Source: Istiophorus platypterus
Taxonomy: Eukaryota; Chordata; Actinopteri; Istiophoriformes; Istiophoridae
DNA length: 64,000 nucleotides
Assembly: GCA_016859345.1 (NCBI GenBank)
Contig: CM029120.1
Location: forward strand, 23,141,501-23,205,500
Direction of reading: 5' to 3'
Shown in pieces: positions 57,816-64,000 of the stretch (its first letter is position 1; every line of letters begins with the position of its first letter). The notes below the pieces were generated by a model. The model saw only the letters and a program-made list of their open reading frames with translations. It did no database searches and had not been told where the DNA came from. The position numbers and the translations under genes were made by a program.

Positions 57816-59274
57816 ATGTGAAGCAATATACTATACAGATCACAAAAGTATTCTGTTGCTGTCTTTTTATACTGCTGTAGCTAATCCTATAATCAGAATA
57901 TATCTAACTTTATAGCTCACATACCTTTGATAATTTACTCTGTGTCTTGTTTTTTTGGGTTATTCTGGATTTATTATTAATTTCTCTCACTCTAGCGAGT
58001 GGCAGCGTTGTCATGTAAGCGCACTTGTGACAATGCAGCTACCTGTCTTCCACTCATTCAGTCAGCTATATCTAGCTGTGATAACCAAGGAGACGGGTGA
58101 TTTGGCTATTCTTAAAAGTAATTTCTTGTTTGTGTTTTTTGTTCTAGTTCAACATTTATTTCACTTGTACCTGCCTATCTAGAATACTCATTAGCTTTAT
58201 TGGATATAATGCTTATAGATATTTATAAATATAATGAAACATTTTTTTAGGCATATTTACCTGTCACCACTACTGTCAAACCAAATGTTGTATAAGGGAG
58301 CTGAGGGCATTGTTAGTTTGTCTGTGGGCTGGAGGCAACCTCTGAGCTTCTCGAATACCTGTGTTTCTACAGACCCTTGTAAAACTGCTGGTGTGATTTA
58401 TTTGTAAAAATCTGGCTTCTGTAAAGAGATCTGAGCTCTGGAAATCTGCCTAGACTCATACTACTCTTTATTTTCAAATCAAATATTACTTAGCGCTGAT
58501 GACTGCATTCTTGTGGGTTTTATTTCCACCACAAACCGAACAGTCATCCATTAATTGATGTCAGAGATACAGTTCTCAAGAGAATGAAAAGGTCTCAAGT
58601 CCTCAGGATCAACAGCTACATACATTGATCAGTCTCAACATTAAACCAGTTATAAGTTTTAACATTGATGCTGATCAGTATGGATTTGGGTGATATCTTC
58701 ATAGCAATGAAAATCAGCTTACTTACATGATAACTTCTTGTACTAACACATGAAGACAAAAAAGTAGGAGAAGGAGGGTGGAGCCTTGCTGTTTTCCTAT
58801 AATAATTATCTTCCCAAAGTTTTCATTTACAGGTGTGATTGGTCAGAATGTTATTTGAAGCTTTTAACTACTTTCAGCAGGATCTGTTTTGGGCCTATTT
58901 CCACCTTATTTTACGTGCCTCTCTTTAATGCTAAATAACATCTCATGTTAACATCACACGACCATGACTAATGGCTTAAACTGACAGAGACACATGTATT
59001 TTTCATTTTTATTTACTTAAAATATATATCTTTATCAAAATATAAAAAAAGACAAATAAATCATGCTTAACTGTTTTTTGTTTTGTTCTGCTAAAATATG
59101 AAATATAAACTCATTAAATTTACCAAATTTCGGGTTGGTATGTAAAAAGATTTAACTGTGTCCCTAGGTGTCATATCCAAAACCTCCAAAAATGCCAAAG
59201 CTAATGAAAAACATACTAACAAATACTAATAACCAAAAAATTAGGAAATTTTCAATTCAGGATAAAATACAAAG
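57816..59274. other. intergenic sequence, nothing recognised
   Basis: AT-rich DNA without a supported feature. Confidence 0.45.
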
Positions 59275-60850
59275 GTTAGTTAGATTCATAAGTATTTGGA
59301 CATTGACACAATTTTTGTAATTTTACCTCTGTACACAACTACGATGGATTTAAAACCAACACCAAGATGTGATTGAGGTTTAGATTTTCAGCTTTAATTC
59401 AACAGGTTTTCAAAAAAAATTACTAATAATATTACTAATAGGACTAAATGAAATGATAACAGTAGTAATCATAATAATTAGAGCAGTGGGTGTTGATCAG
59501 GCTCATGGGGCAGTAGATGGTCTGCAGCCATGGATCCAGACTCTGCAGCATCAGAAAAAACCTGCAGAAAGTGACAGGAGGAAGAGGAGAGAGAGGAGGA
59601 AGCACAAAACTACAGGAGAGAGGAAGGACAGTTAGTAACAAGCATTTTTGAGTTGTTAATGTGACAGGGAGAGAGGAGGAGGCGGTGGAAAGGGGAGCTT
59701 GGTGCATCATGGGAAGTGTCCTTGTAGCCTAGGCTTATAGCAGTATAGTGAGGAGATGACTCGAGCTAATGCTGAGCCAGTTTTAACCATAAGCTATATC
59801 AAAGAGAAAGGATTCAAGCCGACTCTTATACGTGGAGAGGGTGTCTGCCTCAAGGACCCAAACTGGAGGATGGTTCCACAGCAGAGGAGCCTGATAACTG
59901 AAAGCTCTGCCTCCTATTCTGCTTGTGGAGACTCTAGGAACCACTAGTAGTCCTACACAGTGTTCTACTGGGGTAGTAAGGTACTATGAGCTCTTTAAGA
60001 TAGGATGGTGCCTGGTATTTAAGGGCTTTGTACACAAGGTGAGGAGGAGGATTTTAAATTATATTCTGGATTTCACAGGGAGCCAATGCAGAGAAGCTAA
60101 CCCAGGATAGATATGATCTCTCTTTCTGGTTCTTGTTAATACTCTCGCAGCAGCATTCTGAATCAGCTGGAGACTAATGTTTTATTGGGACAGCCTGATA
60201 ATAGAGAGTTGCAATTATCAAGCCCAGAAGTAACAAAAGCATGTACTAGCTTTTCTGCATAATTTTGAGAGAGGATGTGCCTGATTTTTGCGATATTATG
60301 AAGGTGAGAAAAGGTGTCCTTGAAGTTTGTTTAATGTGGGAGTGGGACATGTGGGACATGTCCTGATCGAAAGCAACTCCATACCTAAGAACAGAAAAGC
60401 CATATTAGACTTTGCCAGAAAACATTTTAAAAAGTCTGCCCAGTTCTGGAACAAGATTTGATGGAAAGACCCGTAAACAAGGAGCACTTGAAGGCAGCTG
60501 CAGTAAATGCCTGGCAAAGCATCTCAAGGGAGCAAAGTCAACGTTTGTTGATGTCCAATGTTTCCAGACATTAGGCAGTCATGGGCTGCAAATGATTTTC
60601 ATCCAAGTATTGAAAATAATCCTCATATTCATAATACTTTGGTTTGTCCAATTACTTCTGGGCCCCCCAAAATGAGGGAATATATATAAAAATGACTGTA
60701 ATTCTTAAATGTAAATCTTTTGTGAAACCCCTTGAATTAAAGATGAATGTCAACACTTCATTCACATCTCAAGTTGTGTTTTCAAATGTGGTTGTGTATA
60801 CAGGCAAAATTGCAAAAATTGTGTCACTGTCTTAATATGTATGTGTCGAA
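59275..60850 (+). mobile_element. decayed Tc1/mariner element, family A copy A3, split by a LINE
   Basis: Left end CATAAGTATTTGGACATTGACACAATTTTTGTAATTTTACCTCTGTACA and right end TATACAGGCAAAATTGCAAAAATTGTGTCACTGTC (60797-60831) are inverted repeats. At 60395-60640 transposase remnants occur: GCCATATTAGACTTTGCCAG..CATTTTAAAAAGTCTGCCCAG..TGGAACAAGAT and AAGGAGCACTTGAAGGCAGCTGCAGTAAATGCCTGGCAAAGC, the latter near the C-terminus. In between lies a LINE fragment of opposite orientation. Confidence 0.82.
59420..60390 (-). mobile_element. LINE fragment nested in Tc1 copy A3
   Basis: From the left: a (TAA/TAG)n block (59425-59480), then GATGGTCTGCAGCCATGGATC and GTGCATCATGGGAAG shared with 53465-53670, then the antisense C-terminal domain (59756-60250; GAAAGCTCTGCCTCC is shared with 53856-53870) ending in the thumb region near 60385. 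It lacks the 3' tail and everything 5' of the thumb. Confidence 0.83.
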
Positions 60851-60869
60851 AAATATTCTCTGAAATGTA

Positions 60870-61080
60870 TGCAAACCTCACCAAACAACAATATGGAGCA
60901 CTATTGTCCATTTGAGGCAGATGTTTTGTTTGTCTGGGGAACGTTGAAACTATTATTATGTATTCATATCATCTGTCTGAAAGGGTTAAAATTCATTTCC
61001 GTCATCTGGCCCTCTGCAAGTCATGCCATTCTACGAAGCAGGCCCAATCTGGGATTATTTTTAGAGGGACATTACCAGAC
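60870..61080. promoter_or_regulatory. candidate conserved non-coding element
   Basis: Repeat-free text with TTGTCTGGGGAACGTTGAAAC, CATTTCCGTCATCTGGCCC and TAGAGGGACATTACCAGACC. Bounded by the Tc1 remnant and a TA microsatellite. Confidence 0.35.
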
Positions 61081-61277
61081 CTGATTTGAAGATTGTTTGT
61101 TTTTTCTTCCTCAGGACAAAAACCAAAATAGTATCACCTGTCTTCAGGAAAAAAAATCTATCAGATCTCTTTTCCACAGCCTCCACCTGTGACATTGAAT
61201 CCCACAGCAAAGTCAGCCACACAGTAGCACCACAACCAACACAGAAGTAATAATAATAAAAAAATAATAAATAAATT

Positions 61278-61281
<4 letters not shown>

Positions 61282-61355
<74 letters not shown>
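61282..61355. repeat. (TA)n microsatellite
   Basis: About 37 TA units. Confidence 0.97.
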
Positions 61356-61358
<3 letters not shown>

Positions 61359-62055
61359 GATACCACCTTTCTGAATTTATTGTTCTATAAAGTGTATAAA
61401 TATCCACCCTCATCTTGTGACCAGACAGTGTACATAGTGCTAACACAACAAGTTTGTTTACTTCACATACAATAGGAATGAGGAAAAGACGAGTGCTATG
61501 AAACTGAAATTTAAGAAACATGGCTGACAAGTCGAGGTCAAGTCTTCCTCAACAGTTAGAATTAGACCATCTGTCGCTCTGTCCTGCATATTCACCAAAA
61601 TTGCTTGAATCTCCATTAACTCCACTCTTGCAGTTCTTAATTGCTTTCCCTCTTTGCAGTTGATAGAGATGTTCTGTTTATGAATGAAATATAAGTTTGT
61701 ATTACGTGCACATCAAGAGCAGTGAACAAATCAGACTAGAATCAGGCTTGCAAAATATTGTAACTCTTGGCATGAGATGAAGAAAAAGAAAAGAAATTGG
61801 ACAAAAAAGTTGTCAGTAAGTCAAGTTAGATTGCAACAAGTTAACTGCATGTTTTGTTTTTGTACAGACACTATTTGGGGGGGGTTTGCACTGGAAAATG
61901 GAATTTATGACATAAAAATGGATCAATGCAGAAGAAAAAAATGACCGTGACTCATTTTCGTTCTTTAGGTCAGCAGAAAAACATTATTTGTTGATTTAAC
62001 AAAGCCTCTTTTGGTTCCCTTTGTTTGAGTGGTTGGTATATACTTGGTGTGCAGG
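61356..62055. other. intergenic sequence, nothing recognised
   Basis: 61930-62035 is of moderate complexity with GACTCATTTTCG; no firm call. Confidence 0.4.
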
Positions 62056-62059
62056 GCAG

Positions 62060-62680
62060 GAGCGAGGTTTGGTTAGTAGTGATAATTAATAATTATCTTT
62101 AATTATTATTAAAAATTAAATGAATCTAATTAAACGAGATTAATAATAATGGGGCACCACTGGGAAAACCTGGACCAATAACCAAATATTGGATGCAGTC
62201 TCAAAGGGGTGTTCACTTAGAAATGCCAATATTTAGGGAATATCGGTAATTCCAGAGTGAACAGAGAAGGAGTAGAGATCAGCAATGACTCCGTCAACCA
62301 GCTTTGTACCACAATATGCAAACAGAAAAACATCAGGGCAACTTCTCTTTAAAAGATAACAGGATTTATTAACATCAGTAACATCAAATTCTAATAAATA
62401 TCACTTCTGTTTAATAGATCACATCATATGCTACAACTACTGGTTACCAACTACAGATGACACCAAAGTATTAGTGTGTTTGTGTGTGTGTGTGTGTTTA
62501 CGGGAGTGGATATGTGTGTGTGCGTCTGTGGGAAGGTGGAGCAAGATGGCGGACGTGACTTGTTACAGTCACGTCATATGAGGGTTCAGGTTTAGGTGTG
62601 TATGTAGGCCTTCTTTGTGTACAGTCTGTTGGTGAGGCACAACAATACTCAAGGTGAATATTCTTGTGATAGTAAATGAT
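62060..62680. repeat. candidate dispersed repeat, class uncertain
   Basis: GGGGCACCACTGGGAAAACC, CACAATATGCAAACAG, CTTCTCTTTAAAAGATAACAGG and GGAGCAAGATGGCGGACGTGACTTG surround a GT-rich tract at 62476-62525. I recognise this combination as recurring in fish genomes but cannot say whether it is LTR, DNA or other. No terminal repeats were seen. Confidence 0.4.
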
Positions 62681-64000
62681 TTTTGATGGTGAAAGAAAAC
62701 ATTTATCAGGTTTTTAAAATGCCTTTAAATAGTTAAACAGGAGTCGTTGATTGGCACATGGTGCACTTGATTGTAATACAAGCATGAAATGAATAGAACA
62801 CATGTGTAACTGCTTACAAAGCAAAAGTAGCACCTAAAGACTTCTAATTTCACATATTTGTAGATCAGAAGTTGCAAATAATTTCGATACCTGCATTTAC
62901 ATGATACAGTCCTTAGTTCTGGTTAATGGGCAACTTATCATATGTAAACAAATTGTAGATGCCAGTGTCCACATACCAATGCCAGTGCAGACAGGGGTTA
63001 AGGAAGTTTGAAAAACTGCTATTTTGTGTTTCCAAAACTACAGCACAAAATAGTACAAATGTTACATTTTAAAAAAATCACACTATGACCAAAATCTACG
63101 TACTTACTTGAAAGGAGTTAGTTAAAGTGGTTTGAGCATCTTATGAGGGTGTCAGAGATTAGATGGATGTATGAAAAGATGTATGGTTATGTTTTGGTCC
63201 ATGCACTGTATTTAAGCAAACAATCTTTGGTACTAGAAGTTGCTATTCATTTGATTCCCTTATCCAAATTCATCCAACCATATTCATTTTTTGGAGTCTA
63301 AATAAATTGTGACTTACTGGTCAGCTATGACTCAGAGGTCAAACTTTAGGTATCCCTTATCAGTAAGAGTAATACCTTTTTAAATTTACCTTTAAATTTA
63401 CCCTTGCCTATGGCACTAATTAAAACCAAAGTCAGATTTAATAAATCATGACTTGAGTGCTAGCTGCCATGAGTAATATTTGGCACCAAAAACACAGGGG
63501 TCTAAATGACAGTGAGAACACAGGAATTGAAGAAAAGTATTCGATCTAAAAAGCTACAAGTCAGGAAAACTGTGTCAGAGGGTCAGAAGGTGTGAATGAT
63601 AGACTAGCTCAGATGATCTTTTCCTTCTTATTTTAATCTTGATCAAGACCCTTGTGTCTGCTTATATGCACAAGTAAATGGTTATCTGGTTTAAAAGTGC
63701 CCTCCTTTCTTGACAAAATTAGCATGCAACTGATTAACACCCACATGCACACGTCTGTATTCATACACAGATCGCACACACACTGAAATAAACACATAAA
63801 CACTTTGCCTTTACTTCCTCTACATGTTGATCCATTCCATTAAACAAGATGCCTTTTACTCTGGATATACGGTTGCTTGTAATTGGAAAGCTAAAACCCC
63901 CCCTCGACTCTGCAGTGACTTAAGTCTTTAAGCATGAAAGCGGAGTACAGTACTACAGTGCTCAGCGACAATAGATTTGTACTATTGGCCAAACTCAAAG
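62681..64000. other. intergenic sequence, nothing recognised
   Basis: AT-rich DNA without a supported gene. 63895-63970 is of higher complexity and might continue as an element beyond the window. Confidence 0.4.

Noticed and set aside
1..64000. Endogenous retrovirus, tRNA or rRNA genes, CRISPR array
   Set aside because: No paired long terminal repeats, protease/integrase motifs, cloverleaf or regular spacer array could be seen.

Overview
This window is vertebrate, most likely ray-finned (teleost) fish, nuclear DNA. The evidence is one vertebrate C2H2 zinc-finger exon with a long AT-rich 3' untranslated region, set among dinucleotide microsatellites, many decayed Tc1/mariner transposons and many decayed L2/CR1/Rex1-type LINE fragments, a mixture typical of teleosts. 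There are no prokaryotic genes, rRNA genes, CRISPR arrays or tRNA genes that I can support.

The only host protein-coding sequence I can support is the large last exon of bcl11b (CTIP2) on the + strand at 14778-16780. It encodes 666 full residues with six C2H2 zinc fingers, an acidic run and two SUMO-consensus motifs, and it ends in a C-terminus typical of BCL11B rather than BCL11A. Positions 1-14777 are the upstream intron, ending in a clear polypyrimidine tract and AG acceptor. A 3' UTR of about 2.7 kb follows and probably ends after three AATAAA hexamers at 19470-19488.

Everything from about 19.5 kb to 64 kb reads as gene-poor downstream sequence. It has two components. The first is unique, high-complexity AT/GC-balanced blocks that resemble conserved non-coding elements (9.76-10.23, 30.64-31.0, 31.87-32.37, 32.84-33.12, 33.56-33.69, 47.56-47.72, 52.56-53.02 and 60.87-61.08 kb); BCL11B is known in mammals to be flanked by an enhancer-rich gene desert. 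The second is a graveyard of transposons. At least four Tc1 lineages lie together in 42.7-47.0 kb, and others lie at 2.6-3.4, 4.9-6.1, 8.0-8.9, 9.06-9.65, 27.5-28.8 and 59.3-60.9 kb. LINE fragments lie at 21.96-23.39 (+), 24.34-25.46 (-), 25.58-27.54 (+), 37.64-37.86 (+), 40.42-41.24 (-), 47.99-48.55 (-), 49.64-49.96 (-), 53.03-55.86 (-) and 59.42-60.39 kb (-).

The most notable structures are: one LINE family that carries a trinucleotide microsatellite at the same place in its 3' region in six copies; a LINE remnant that keeps an SGNH/esterase-like ORF1 region; a telomere-like repeat inside a Tc1 terminal repeat; a Tc1-type MITE hosting a compound TC/TA/GATA microsatellite; a perfect 15-bp hairpin; and a ~430-bp polypyrimidine tract. 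I did not find a previously undescribed gene system. Family assignments are made by reading motifs and from knowledge of the families; no database search was possible.
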